Positions 17,911 through 26,569 of a stretch of DNA of 50,528 nucleotides are shown piece after piece. Each line of letters begins with the position of its first letter. The first letter of the stretch is position 1. This DNA is from Nitrospiraceae bacterium (GTDB taxonomy: Bacteria > Nitrospirota > Thermodesulfovibrionia > UBA6902), in contig QZJG01000011.1 in NCBI GenBank assembly GCA_003599275.1, forward strand, positions 1 through 50,528. Direction: 5' to 3'. Position numbers and translations under genes: made by a program. The notes beneath the pieces were generated by a model. That model saw nothing but the letters and a program-made list of their open reading frames with translations, did not search any database and was not told where the DNA came from.

Positions 17911-17995
17911 GATGTCATCGTGAAGAAAGACGAAACTGGCAACAAATGATGCGCTTGAATACAAATAGCTCATTCAGAGAAAATTCAATTAAGCC

Positions 17996-18113
17996 ATGCC
18001 ACGGTTAGACTGGATAGGACGCAAAGCCGTAGAGAACCACCACCTGCAGGTGCCGTTTCATTTGCTGAAGGAAGTCCCGGAGTTATCTGTGGGCGATCCG
18101 GGGAGCGGCAATG
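17996..18113 (+). pseudogene. N-terminal fragment of a type III Mod-like methylase
   Basis: The first 39 codons from the ATG at 17996 read MPRLDWIGRKAVENHH, then PFHLLKEVPELSVGDPGSGN. I recognise this as the N-terminal end of site-specific methylases of the type III Mod kind. After GSGN the expected NLLVQGDNLEAL continuation is lost and replaced by unrelated sequence. It is a remnant, not a gene. Confidence 0.55.
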
Positions 18114-18194
18114 CTTCAACTTCGCTCAACACAAGTCTGCTTGCGGAAGGCTACAACAGCAAGCCCTACTCCCATTCATACTTGAGTTGACCCG

Positions 18195-19647
18195 AAAACC
18201 CTGAATGATGCATATTATGACGGTGGAAGGAGATCAGGTGAGCCGAGCATCCTACGCTTTCTTGAACCGGCCGTTGGTACGGGGGTTTTCTTCTCAGCGC
18301 TCCTAAACTCTATTAACGGTCATTCAGTCAAGGAAGCCACAGGGGTTGAGCTTGATAACATTTATGCCGAAGTGGCCCGACGATTGTGGTCAGGGAAAGA
18401 GTTGACCGTGACCGTTTCCGATTATTTCGATTTTGTCCGCCGGAATGAGAACCAGTCCAGATTCAATTTGCTTTGTACCAATCCCCCGTATGTGCGGCAT
18501 CATCATATTGATCCGTCAGAAAAGCGAAAACTTCAGGGCGAGATTTTCAGTCGTCTTGGTATAACTGCAAGCGGTCTTTCCGGCCTCTATGTCTACTTTG
18601 TGCTTCTTTCACACGATATTCTGACGGACAACGCCATTGCCTCATGGTTAATTCCCAGCGAATTTTTGTTCGTTAATTACGGTAAAGCCCTTAGAGACTA
18701 TCTCTTGAACCACGTCACACTCCTGGACATTCACCAGTTCGACATCGAGGACGTTCAGTTCAATGATGCACTGGTATCGTCATGTGTCGTTACATACCGT
18801 AAGGCCAGACCGGCAAAGAACAGTCGGATCTTATACAGCTTTGGCGGGACCATGACCGAACCCCGTATGGAAAAGACCGTCGAGACCGCAGACCTTGATT
18901 CTTCCAATAAGTGGCTTTTCAGGAATGACAGCAACGGCAGCAACAGAGAGGAAAACGCAGTTCGGATCGGACAGTTGTTCGATATAAATCGCGGCCTTGC
19001 AACCGGCGCAAATTCTTTCTTTATCCTTGCTGAAGAGAAGGTCCGCGAGTACGACATCCCTCACGTCTTTCTGCGGCCGATACTGCCGAGTCCCCGCTTC
19101 CTTCGTGAAGCCATAATCACAGCGGACAAGGCCTCCTGACACTGCAAAGCGTCTTTTTCTTCTCGATTGCACTGAGGCTCCTGAAGTTGTGAAGAGTAGG
19201 TATCCCGGCCTGTGGGCATATCTTGAGTTGGGAAGGGCCCAGGGAGTAGCTGATGCGTATCTTTGCGGAAACCGGAAGGTCTGGTATTTCCAGGAGCGAC
19301 GGCAACCCGCCCTGTTCCTGGCTACATACATGGGACGGTCTGAAGGCGCAGATCGATGCCCGCTTCATTTTTACCTGAACCTTTCAAGGGCAGTGGTGTC
19401 AAATGTGTTTCTGAACCTTTATCCGAAGCCGTTTCTTGGTAAACTGCTTGAAGAGAACAATGACCGACCTGGCGAATTGTTGAAATCACTTCAGGCCATC
19501 ACCTGCACACAGGTGGTCGAGGAAGGCAGGTCCTACGGCGGAGGGCTACACAAACTTGAACCTCGTGAGATGGGAAACGTTTCCCTTCAGTCGCTCCCGG
19601 AATGGCTCGTGGTTGAGGCCGAAGAGCAATTGGCGCTGATACGATAA
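18195..19647 (+). pseudogene. Broken N6-adenine methylase (Eco57I-like)
   Basis: Bases 18195 onward encode LNDAYYDGG, then motif I as FLEPAVGTGVFFSALL, then motif IV as LLCTNPPYVRHHHID, a clear gamma-class adenine methylase. The frame ends at a TGA (about 19137) after ITADKAS. The protein sequence resumes in another frame from about 19150 (LFLLDCTEAPEVV..., LWAYLELGRAQGVADAYLC) to the stop at 19647. Thus at least one frameshift breaks the gene, and the true start is missing. The second part contains the substrate-recognition-like region. It is probably non-functional unless the break is a sequencing error. Confidence 0.75.
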
Positions 19648-19739
19648 TATATGACTTGCCGGATAGCGAAGAGAAGCGCAGACTCGGCGCATTGTGGGAG
19701 ATGCGGAGCAACGGTGAAATTAGCCATGTGACGGTGTAA
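19635..19739 (+). pseudogene. Possible C-terminal tail of a restriction or helicase gene
   Basis: The frame ending at TAA 19737-19739 reads ADTIIYDLPDSEEKRRLGAL, then WEMRSNGEISHVTV. This recalls the extreme C-termini of restriction-associated helicases, where a DLPDxEEKR..LG.LW..RSNG segment precedes the stop (from memory, weak). It overlaps the end of the broken methylase in another frame and has no start. It may be one more scar of the island; 19740-19814 shows nothing. Confidence 0.3.
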
Positions 19740-19814
19740 ATCTGAGAAGAGAATAATAATTTTGCCGGTGAAAAACGCGCAACGATAAGGCTCATTGACA
19801 GACCTTTCCCGCTT

Positions 19815-21170
19815 TCATTCTATCAGCGCAATTTGCAGATCCATCACATTTGTCCCGGTGGGACCGGTGATGAAGAGCCCGTCGATCTCTTTGAAGAAAT
19901 TATACGAATCGTTGTTGTTTAAATATTCCATTGGGGCGAGTCCGGCGGCCTTTGCCTTCCTGACCGTATCTCCATTCACGATCGCTCCTGCCGCATCTGT
20001 CGGACCGTCAGTGCCGTCGGTCCCTGCCGAGAGTAGGGTAATCCCATCAATGTCTTCAATCTCCATGGCAAACGCAAGCGCAAGCTCCATGTTCCTTCCA
20101 CCGAGACCGCTACCTTTGACTGTGACGGTAGTCTCTCCTCCTGAGAGGACACACCTTGCCCCTTTAGCTTCTTTCGCCTTTTCCGCCAGCCATTTCCCAA
20201 CCTCTCTTGCCTCTCCTGCAAGTCCGGAAGATAGTATCTCTGCGTGAAAACCAAGCTCCTCCGCCTTTCGCTTTGCCGCGTCAAGGGCGGTCCTGCTGCT
20301 GCCTATGATTATGTTTTCAACTCCCTCGAAAAGTTTATCGCCTCCCTTCGGCGTCTCCGGGACAAGACCGCTTTTTCCCTTTTGAAGGATTTCAATAATG
20401 CTGTTGGGAGATTTATCCATGAGCCCATATTTTTTCATGACCTTCAGTGCGTCGTGATAAGTGGAGGTGTCCGGCGACGTCGGGCCGGATGCGATGACGT
20501 CAAGCTTGTCTCCGATTACATCCGAGAGGACCAACGAAATTATTTTTGCGGGCCAGGCGATTTCTGCGAGCCTTCCGCCTTTGACTTTTGAGATATGTTT
20601 TCTGATGGTATTCAGTTCATAAATGTCTGCGCCCGATTTAAGAAGGAGATCTGTGATTTCCTGTTTTTCAGAGAGCGAAATGCCTTTATACGGAGAAACA
20701 AGGAGCGCCGAACCGCCTCCGGAGATAAGGCAGACGACAAGGGTATTTTCGTCCGCGTTTTCCAGAAGGTTTATTATTTCTTCCGTGCCTTTTATTCCGT
20801 TTTTATCCGGAAGGGGATGCCCCGCTTCAAATATTTTCAGTGACGGGTGACGGGTGACAAGTGACGGGTAGTTGTTGACCCCTTGACCCCTGACCCTTGA
20901 CCCTTGACCCTCACAGTGTCCATATTTCGTGATCACTGCTCCGTCATCGAGTAAATCGGACAATTCATCTTCAACTGCCTTTGCCATCGGACACGCCGCT
21001 TTTCCGAAACCGGCAACAACAAGTTTTTTAAAATTCCCTTTCTGATAAACAGACCGGATTTTGTCCGTGTGATATCTCACCGCTTCATATGGCGCCACCG
21101 CTTTCAGTGAAGAGTAAAATATTTCTTCAAGCATTTTTTTAAACGCATTGTCCGTCTTTAATGTCTTCAT
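19815..21170 (-). CDS. Glycerate 2-kinase (MOFRL/GckA family)
   Basis: A 451-residue protein of the DUF4147/MOFRL glycerate kinase family. The N-terminal domain has VVAGFGKAACPMAKAVE, then VCLISGGGSALLVSPY (nucleotide and glycerate site) and NTIRKHISKVKGGRLAE. The C-terminal MOFRL domain ends with LLSAGTDGTDGPTDAAGAIV. The enzyme phosphorylates D-glycerate to 2-phosphoglycerate. Next to a glucosylglycerate synthase it could recycle glycerate released when the solute is broken down. It is transcribed divergently from gpgS with 94 bases between them. Residues about 87-112 (GQGSRVRGQG, NNYPSLVTRHPSLK) come from an in-frame repeat and do not belong to the family core. Confidence 0.88.
   Translation of the reverse strand: MKTLKTDNAFKKMLEEIFYSSLKAVAPYEAVRYHTDKIRSVYQKGNFKKLVVAGFGKAACPMAKAVEDELSDLLDDGAVITKYGHCEGQGSRVRGQGVNNYPSLVTRHPSLKIFEAGHPLPDKNGIKGTEEIINLLENADENTLVVCLISGGGSALLVSPYKGISLSEKQEITDLLLKSGADIYELNTIRKHISKVKGGRLAEIAWPAKIISLVLSDVIGDKLDVIASGPTSPDTSTYHDALKVMKKYGLMDKSPNSIIEILQKGKSGLVPETPKGGDKLFEGVENIIIGSSRTALDAAKRKAEELGFHAEILSSGLAGEAREVGKWLAEKAKEAKGARCVLSGGETTVTVKGSGLGGRNMELALAFAMEIEDIDGITLLSAGTDGTDGPTDAAGAIVNGDTVRKAKAAGLAPMEYLNNNDSYNFFKEIDGLFITGPTGTNVMDLQIALIE
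20840..20913 (-). repeat. In-frame hairpin repeat inside the glycerate kinase gene
   Basis: On the plus strand, GTGACGGGTGACGGGTGAC and AAGTGACGGGT form a left arm that pairs imperfectly with a right arm of TTGACCC/CTGACCC repeats, around AGTTGTT. This low-complexity hairpin is typical of intergenic repeats. Here it encodes a 26-residue insert with the frame kept on both sides. It sits between the strand carrying ITKYGHCEG and IFEAGHPLPD, where a surface loop would be tolerated. Confidence 0.7.
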
Positions 21171-21264
21171 TCTTCCCTTGACCGTATAACCTGTTGCCTA
21201 TATACTGTTTAATAATATCAATATATTCTTCCCTCTACAATAAACATTTTGCAGGAGGCACGGA

Positions 21265-22473
21265 ATGTCGGACTTTTATCAGACAGGCGTAGTGGCCACT
21301 TTGCACAGACTCGGCAAACTGAACCTTGAAAAAATAGAAGCCGAATTGACATGGTACGCGCAGGAGAGGCCGATTGCGCTCGTGCTTCCGTCACTTTACA
21401 GCGAGCTTGAGGGAGATGCGTTAAAGGGCATTGTGCGTGAGCTGAAAGAGGCAAAGTATGTCAGGGAGATTGTCGTTGCTCTCGGGCCTGCGTCAGAGGA
21501 AGAATTCAAGTACGCAAAGAAGTTTTTTTCGGAGCTCCCCCAGAAGACGTCAATCATCTGGAATACCGGCGACAATATAATTTCCATATACAAAGCTATA
21601 GAAGAAGCCGGATTGCCCACAGGCGAACCGGGCAAAGGGAGGTCGGCGTGGATGGCTTACGGCTACGTACTTTCTCAGCGGGACTTCCATATGATCGCAC
21701 TTCATGACTGCGATATAATCACTTACAGCAGGGATTTGCTTGCGCGTTTGTGTTATCCGGTTTTAAACCCTAACCTCGACTATGATTTTTGCAAAGGGTT
21801 TTACAGCAGGGTCAGCGACAGGATGCACGGCAGGGTGACAAGGCTCTTCTTTACGCCCGTCATAAGGTCGCTCCAGAAGATACTCGGCCAATTGCCGATA
21901 CTGATTTTCTTCGACAGCTTCAGATATCCCCTTGCCGGCGAGTTTTCCATGGACATAGATATGGCGAGGGTCAACAGGATACCGGGTGACTGGGGCATTG
22001 AGGTCGGGCTGCTTGCCGAGGTGTACAGGAACACCTCTTTAAGGAGAATCTGCCAGGTGGACATTGCGGGCAATTATGAGCACAAACATCAGATACTGTC
22101 GCCTGAGGACCCGTCAAAGGGGCTCCATAAGATGTGCGTGGACATATGCAAATCCATCTTCAGGACCCTTGCGTCGGAGGGCATCGTATTTTCGGAAGGC
22201 TTCTTCAAGACCCTGGTCGCCACATACGTGAGCACCGCCCAGAACATGCTCAAACGATATGAGGACGATGCCGCTATAAACGGCCTTGTTTTTGACAGGC
22301 ATGAGGAGGGCCTTGCAGTGGACACTTTTACAAGCGGTATAAAAAAGGCTGCGGAGATAATCACCGAAGACCCCCTTGGCGTACCTCTTATTTCAAGTTG
22401 GGACAGGGTGACATCGGCAATTCCGGACATTCTCACAAGTATAAAAGTGGCCGTGGAAGAGGACAACAGGTGA
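21265..22473 (+). CDS. gpgS: Glucosyl-3-phosphoglycerate synthase (GT81)
   Basis: A 402-residue retaining glycosyltransferase of the GpgS type. It has a GT-A fold with the metal-binding DxD as D148-C-D150 in LHDCDIITY, the nucleotide-side PGKGRSAWMA (122-131), and YPLAGEFSMDIDMARVNRIP, a hallmark of GpgS and relatives. It transfers glucose from an NDP-glucose to 3-phosphoglycerate, the first step of glucosylglycerate synthesis. A strong AGGAGG lies before the ATG. The matching phosphatase is at 12072-12896 and a glycerate kinase is divergent next door. A mannosyl donor cannot be excluded, but the sequence style is that of bacterial GpgS. Confidence 0.9.
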   Translation: MSDFYQTGVVATLHRLGKLNLEKIEAELTWYAQERPIALVLPSLYSELEGDALKGIVRELKEAKYVREIVVALGPASEEEFKYAKKFFSELPQKTSIIWNTGDNIISIYKAIEEAGLPTGEPGKGRSAWMAYGYVLSQRDFHMIALHDCDIITYSRDLLARLCYPVLNPNLDYDFCKGFYSRVSDRMHGRVTRLFFTPVIRSLQKILGQLPILIFFDSFRYPLAGEFSMDIDMARVNRIPGDWGIEVGLLAEVYRNTSLRRICQVDIAGNYEHKHQILSPEDPSKGLHKMCVDICKSIFRTLASEGIVFSEGFFKTLVATYVSTAQNMLKRYEDDAAINGLVFDRHEEGLAVDTFTSGIKKAAEIITEDPLGVPLISSWDRVTSAIPDILTSIKVAVEEDNR

Positions 22474-22531
22474 TACAATTATCAAGGAAAGACTTTCGTC
22501 GATATTTTCAAATAAATCCCTGGAGGCGAGG

Positions 22532-23581
22532 ATGGATGCACATCTTCTGAACAAAATGCTTGTCCCGTTTATGGCCGCTTCAGTGTCGGCAGTAATACTA
22601 TTGTTCGTCAGGGCAATTGCTTTTAAGGTCCTCCATAAATGGGCTGCGGGGACAGAGACAAAGATTGACGACACTATAATCGCATCATTTAAAACCCCCT
22701 CCGTTTTCTGGTGCATTGCGATCGGTCTTTATATGGGGATTGCCGTATCGGAGCTTCCGGAACGATATGTGGTTTATCTCAGCAAGGTGATCAATATCAT
22801 CATCGTGTTCTCCATTACGATAGCCGCGGCGAACCTGGCAGGGAAAATATTTAAAGAGTATGTACGGAAAACCGGGCTGCCCATACCCACGACAGGACTC
22901 GCATACGGCATTCTGAAGGGGACGGTCTTTGCTATAGGATTCCTGATAATACTCAGTCTGATGGGTATATCCATAACCCCGCTCATTACCGCCCTCGGCA
23001 TAGGCGGTCTTGCCGTCGCTCTTGCCCTGCAGGACACCCTGGCAAACCTGTTTGCGGGCATCCATGTCCTCGTTGAGAGGTCTATCAGGGTAGGGGACTT
23101 CATAAAGCTTGAGACAGGGCAGGAAGGCTATGTTGAAGACATTACATGGAGGACGACGAGGGTCAGGATGCTGCCTAACAATATGGTCGTGATCCCCAAC
23201 AGCAAGCTTTCACAAAGCATAGTGACCAATTATTATCTGCCTGAAAAAAGGATGGCTCTTTTAATCCCGATTAGTGTAAGTTATTCATCAGACCCGGAAA
23301 GGGTTGAAAAGATACTTGTCGAAGAGGCAGAAAATGCTGTCGGCGAAGTGCCGGGACTTCTCGGCGATCCCGTGCCTTTTGTGAGATTCATTCCGGGGTT
23401 CGGGGCAAGTTCACTTGACTTCACGCTTATATGCCAGGTAGGGGAATTTGTGGACCAGTATCTTGTGCAGCATGAATTGAGAAAGAGGATTTTAAAAAGA
23501 TTCAGGGAAGAAGGGATAGAGATACCGTTCCCGCAGAGGACGCTCCATCTCAGAGAGGCGAAGGCAGAGCGAAAAGAATAA
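22532..23581 (+). CDS. mscS: MscS-family small-conductance mechanosensitive channel
   Basis: A 349-residue protein. Membrane helices are predicted at about 8-28, 56-75, 83-104, 125-147 and the pore helix at about 152-178, with the family pattern TALGIGGLAVALALQDTLAN. The MscS beta domain follows: RVGDFIKLETGQEGYVEDI, then WRTTRVRMLPNNMVVIPNSK. The C-terminal alpha/beta domain ends near FPQRTLHLRE. The channel opens under membrane tension to release solutes after osmotic downshock. It lies 58 bases after gpgS in the same direction, so the cell may co-express solute synthesis and release. Confidence 0.93.
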   Translation: MDAHLLNKMLVPFMAASVSAVILLFVRAIAFKVLHKWAAGTETKIDDTIIASFKTPSVFWCIAIGLYMGIAVSELPERYVVYLSKVINIIIVFSITIAAANLAGKIFKEYVRKTGLPIPTTGLAYGILKGTVFAIGFLIILSLMGISITPLITALGIGGLAVALALQDTLANLFAGIHVLVERSIRVGDFIKLETGQEGYVEDITWRTTRVRMLPNNMVVIPNSKLSQSIVTNYYLPEKRMALLIPISVSYSSDPERVEKILVEEAENAVGEVPGLLGDPVPFVRFIPGFGASSLDFTLICQVGEFVDQYLVQHELRKRILKRFREEGIEIPFPQRTLHLREAKAERKE

Positions 23582-23621
23582 GCGCCCGGTGTTAAAAAAA
23601 AGATAAGGAGGTGTATTCATA

Positions 23622-23882
23622 TTGGTCAGATTTGTTTTGTTGGGGATCATTGCAGGCATCGCAGGCGGCATTATAGCCTTAAGAAAGGGGCGCAGTCCGA
23701 TATGGTTTATACTATGCGCCTTTATCCCGCTGCTCATTATCGTTATTGCATCGCTTCCGCCTCTGGCTGCTAAAGGGTATACCAAAAAGTGTCCGTACTG
23801 TGCAGAGATCATTAAAGAAGATGCGATAGTCTGCAAGTATTGCGGCAGGGACCTTCCCATAGAGATGATCAGGAGGTCCTGA
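23622..23882 (+). CDS. Small membrane protein with C-terminal zinc ribbon
   Basis: An 86-residue protein starting with TTG at 23622 after a strong AAGGAGGTG (23605-23613). Two hydrophobic helices (about residues 3-19 and 27-45) are followed by a [20 protein letters not shown] zinc ribbon with C57, C60, C71 and C74. This combination is common in small bacterial proteins of unknown role; the ribbon probably faces the cytoplasm. It is in the same direction as mscS and the DUF5752 gene, 40 bases after the former. No specific function can be assigned. Confidence 0.75.
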   Translation: MVRFVLLGIIAGIAGGIIALRKGRSPIWFILCAFIPLLIIVIASLPPLAAKGYTKKCPYCAEIIKEDAIVCKYCGRDLPIEMIRRS

Positions 23883-23923
23883 TATACGACCGGCGCTACG
23901 GGCTGTTTCAGGGAGGAGAAGGA

Positions 23924-24589
23924 ATGGAAGAAATAAGGCACTTTGAATTCAGGCAATGCGCAAGCATCCTGAAATCCACGGGGAGGAAGGCCGGAAACCT
24001 TCGTGAGATGAGGGACCTGATCGCCGTGGTGAGCGATGAGTCCATATTCCACCATACGTATCAGTATTTTCTCAAGGGACATATCCTCGAATACACCAAT
24101 GATTTTGCGCAATGGGCCGGGGAAAGCCTTGAGGAGAGGGCGCTTGGCGAACGCCTTTCTGGCATCGACCTGTATGGTTTTAACAGTATCGGCGGACTGA
24201 GGGATGAACTGCTGAGGGTGACCGACGAATATCTGGAAAAATTCCCTGAGCCGAGGGACTCAATGCCCGGTGATGAATTCTTTTTCAGTGAAACGGTGAC
24301 GCTGATATTTCCCGCAGGTGTCAGGGCGCAAAACCTTGCGGAATTTCTCATAGGCATAAAGTACATTGACGCCGGATCGATTTATTATCACTTTTATGAG
24401 GCCAGGATGCGTCTCGGCAGCGGGACCGATGATTTTTCATCGTGGCTTGAAGACGCCCTGATAAAGAAAGAATTGGCCGGGAAGATAAGGTCCATAGACC
24501 CGTTCATGCACAGTGTGGAGGGGATAAGAGAGCATATCGTGGAAGCGGTTGAAAAAGAGGTAAAGAAAGATATGGAGGTAGTGCAATAA
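23924..24589 (+). CDS. DUF5752-family protein of unknown function
   Basis: A 221-residue soluble protein. The opening EIRHFEFRQCASILKSTGRKA and the repeated theme HxYxxFxxxH...NDFAxWxGESLEERxLGERLSGIDxY / YHFYEARMRLGSGTDDFSSWLEDAL mark two related halves. Each has a F/Y-x-x-W pair and an LA-x-x-IRSIDP-like turn, suggesting internal duplication. I recall this family as DUF5752, often next to TreT-type trehalose synthases, as here. The ATG at 23924 follows GGGAGGAGAAGG, and an in-frame extension overlapping the previous gene is rejected. The TAA stop overlaps the treT ATG (TAATG), indicating translational coupling. Its role, perhaps in trehalose/osmolyte control, is unknown. Confidence 0.75.
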   Translation: MEEIRHFEFRQCASILKSTGRKAGNLREMRDLIAVVSDESIFHHTYQYFLKGHILEYTNDFAQWAGESLEERALGERLSGIDLYGFNSIGGLRDELLRVTDEYLEKFPEPRDSMPGDEFFFSETVTLIFPAGVRAQNLAEFLIGIKYIDAGSIYYHFYEARMRLGSGTDDFSSWLEDALIKKELAGKIRSIDPFMHSVEGIREHIVEAVEKEVKKDMEVVQ

Positions 24590-25800
24590 TGTTGCCGCAA
24601 TACTCCGGGGTTTCGCCGAAAGGTGATTTAATACTTCTGCGGAAGCTCGGCGAAAAACTGCACGGGAAATCTTTCCTCCATGTAAACTCCACGCGGGCCG
24701 GCGGCGGGGTGGCTGAGATATTGCAGAGGATGGTACCGATACTGAAAGAACTGGGTATCGATGCAAGATGGGAAGTCATCGAAGGAGATGAAAGGTTTTT
24801 CGACATAACAAAAAAAATCCACAATGCCATCCAGGGCAGCCCTGAGATGATCACGGATGATATGTGGGGCCACCATTATGAGATCAATAAAAAAAATGCC
24901 GGGAGGCTCAACCTCGAAGCAGACGCCGTTTTAATCCACGACCCGCAGCCCGCGGCCCTTGTTGAATTCAAGGAATCGGGGAAATGGATCTGGAGATGCC
25001 ATATAGACGTATCGAACCCGGTGAAAGAGGTCTGCGATTACCTGATGCGTTATTGTTCAAAATATGACGCCGCGGTATTCTCTGTCGCCAGGTTTGCGAG
25101 GGCAATGGGGATAGACGAATTTATAATACCTCCCTCTATCGATCCTCTCAGCGAAAAGAACAGGGAACTGTCCGATGATGAGATCCGCGAGACAATGGAG
25201 AGACTGCTGGTCCCCCCGGACAAGCCGGTCATTTTACAGGTTTCAAGGTTCGACAGGTTCAAGGACCCGGTCGGCGTTATAGAGGCTTACAAGATAGTGA
25301 AGAAGTACAACGACTGCATCCTCGTCCTTGCGGGAAGTCCTGCAACCGACGATCCCGAAGGAGAAATCGTCCTGAATGAAGTGAGGGAATACGCGGCCGG
25401 TGACCCCGATATATACGTCCTCCTCCTGCCTCCTTTCAGTGATAAGGACATAAATGCCCTGCAGCGAATATCCACTGTCATTCTTCAGAAATCTCTGAAG
25501 GAGGGTTTCGGCCTTACCGTATCCGAAGGTATGTGGAAAGGGAAGCCCGTAATAGGAGGCGCGGTCGGCGGGATCCCGCTTCAGATAGTGCACGGCGTAA
25601 CAGGCTTCCTCGTCCATTCGGTGGAAGGAGCGGCCTTCAGGATAAGACAGTTCCTTAACAACCCCGATATGGCAACCCGGATGGGTGAAAGAGGCAGGGA
25701 ATATGTGAGGAACAATTTCCTCATAACGAGACAGACAAGGGATTATTTGTCCGTATGGTATTCGATTGAGAACAAGGGAAAGAGCGTTCTGGAGCTGTGA
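24589..25800 (+). CDS. treT: Trehalose synthase (TreT-like, GT4)
   Basis: A 403-residue GT-B glycosyltransferase. The N-terminal half carries HVNSTRAGGGVAEIL (31-45), the signature of TreT-type trehalose glycosyltransferring synthases, then WIWRCHIDVSNP. The C-terminal donor domain has PVILQVSRFDRFKDPVGVIE and the KEGFGLTVSEGMWKGKPVIG EX7E motif. TreT joins an NDP-glucose to glucose to give trehalose, reversibly. It starts on the stop codon of the DUF5752 gene. With GpgS nearby the locus would make two compatible solutes. A close trehalose phosphorylase activity is an alternative. Confidence 0.85.
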   Translation: MLPQYSGVSPKGDLILLRKLGEKLHGKSFLHVNSTRAGGGVAEILQRMVPILKELGIDARWEVIEGDERFFDITKKIHNAIQGSPEMITDDMWGHHYEINKKNAGRLNLEADAVLIHDPQPAALVEFKESGKWIWRCHIDVSNPVKEVCDYLMRYCSKYDAAVFSVARFARAMGIDEFIIPPSIDPLSEKNRELSDDEIRETMERLLVPPDKPVILQVSRFDRFKDPVGVIEAYKIVKKYNDCILVLAGSPATDDPEGEIVLNEVREYAAGDPDIYVLLLPPFSDKDINALQRISTVILQKSLKEGFGLTVSEGMWKGKPVIGGAVGGIPLQIVHGVTGFLVHSVEGAAFRIRQFLNNPDMATRMGERGREYVRNNFLITRQTRDYLSVWYSIENKGKSVLEL

Positions 25801-25930
25801 TGTTTTGTTGCTTGCCTGTTAAGCATTTTCGGCTTCAGGGCAATCATCTCGTTTTTCTTTTCTGAACTTTATACTCCCAAACTCTAACCTCTTTTCCAGG
25901 TGTGTCATATGAAATCCTTCAACTTTCGGG

Positions 25931-26001
25931 CTATTTTTTCTCTTCCACTTCAAGAGACTTTTAACGGACTTCACGCCCTGATCTGCCTTATTTTACCTTC
26001 T
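25931..26001 (-). pseudogene. 3' remnant of a BON-domain lipoprotein gene
   Basis: These 71 bases are about 90% identical to the 3' end of the intact BON-domain gene at 34965-35279, including the end of the reading frame and the TAG. A one-base deletion relative to the intact copy breaks the frame (around the codons for RGVKS). It abuts and slightly overlaps the stop codon of the HiPIP gene. The rest of 25801-25930 shows no gene. This is evidence of an old duplication. Confidence 0.7.
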
Positions 26002-26368
26002 AAGTCTTCCGGGCTACCCATGCGTTGCAATAGCCGTCGGGATTGATCGGTCCCCTGACGAGTGAACACGTACCGCAGGGAGTTCCCGAGCTAAAGAGAT
26101 TGCAATTGCTGCATTGCTTGCCTTCGATCGTGGATTTCCCCACATACGAGTTGGCGACACGTGTCTGCTTTTCCTGCTCAGTAAGACCGGAAATGTCCGC
26201 GCAGGGATCTCCAGCGGCAGGTCCGCCCTTCGCCATTCCTTCCGCCCCCTGTTTTTCAGCATCGGGTTTCTTTTGGCAGGATGCAAGAAAAGAAACGCCG
26301 CCAAGTGAAAGGCATCCCAGCAGTGTCAGTCCGAGGAAAGTCCTCCTTGATAATCTGTTTTCATTCAT
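26000..26368 (-). CDS. High-potential iron-sulfur protein with Tat signal
   Basis: A 122-residue exported protein. The N-terminal SRRTFLGLTLLGCLSLGG is a twin-arginine signal, so the cofactor is probably loaded before export to the periplasm. The C-terminal part contains QCSNCNLF (C86, C89), then CSLVRGPINPDGYCNAW (C101, C114), the HiPIP cluster pattern; C98 is an extra cysteine. HiPIPs carry a [4Fe-4S] cluster and act as soluble electron carriers. C31 in LASCQ might alternatively be a lipidation site. GGAGG precedes the ATG. A promoter is visible upstream (26393-26420). A fragment of a second copy lies at 36465-36535. Confidence 0.88.
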   Translation of the reverse strand: MNENRLSRRTFLGLTLLGCLSLGGVSFLASCQKKPDAEKQGAEGMAKGGPAAGDPCADISGLTEQEKQTRVANSYVGKSTIEGKQCSNCNLFSSGTPCGTCSLVRGPINPDGYCNAWVARKT

Positions 26369-26392
26369 TGTGTATCCTCCTTTTGGAAAAAA

Positions 26393-26420
26393 ATCATACC
26401 ACTAATTGTTGGCTTGTCAA
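26393..26420 (-). promoter_or_regulatory. Promoter of the HiPIP gene
   Basis: On the minus strand TTGACA (26420-26415) and TATGAT (26398-26393) are spaced by 16 bases, a near-consensus sigma70 promoter 25 bases upstream of the HiPIP start codon. Confidence 0.65.
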
Positions 26421-26444
26421 CGGTACGCGATCTCATACAATAAT

Positions 26445-26473
26445 TTGACAGCATACTTATTGGGCGATAGATA
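26445..26473 (+). promoter_or_regulatory. Promoter-like element upstream of the YihY gene
   Basis: TTGACA (26445-26450), 17 bases, TAGATA (26468-26473). The element shares most bases with the one at 35457-35485 (TTGACAGC..., CTTATTGGG, GATAG), suggesting a duplicated promoter. It faces the YihY gene, whose start lies 97 bases further on. Confidence 0.5.
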
Positions 26474-26569
26474 GAGGACATAATTCTTCTCCGGGTAGAC
26501 CTTACATGGAGGACTTCCAAAGCTTCAGGCATAGTCAGCCCCCTCCGACGGTGATAAAATGAAAAAAGG

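Noticed and set aside
13000-19800. BREX, DISARM or Dnd identity for the defence island.
   Set aside because: No BrxC/PglY-like ATPase, PglZ, DrmA helicase or DndFGH gene is present; only methylase, nuclease-like and regulator genes and fragments are seen.
20840-20913. Tandem GTGACGG / TTGACCC words considered as a CRISPR-like array.
   Set aside because: The unit is 7 bases, there are no unique spacers and it lies inside a coding frame as a hairpin.
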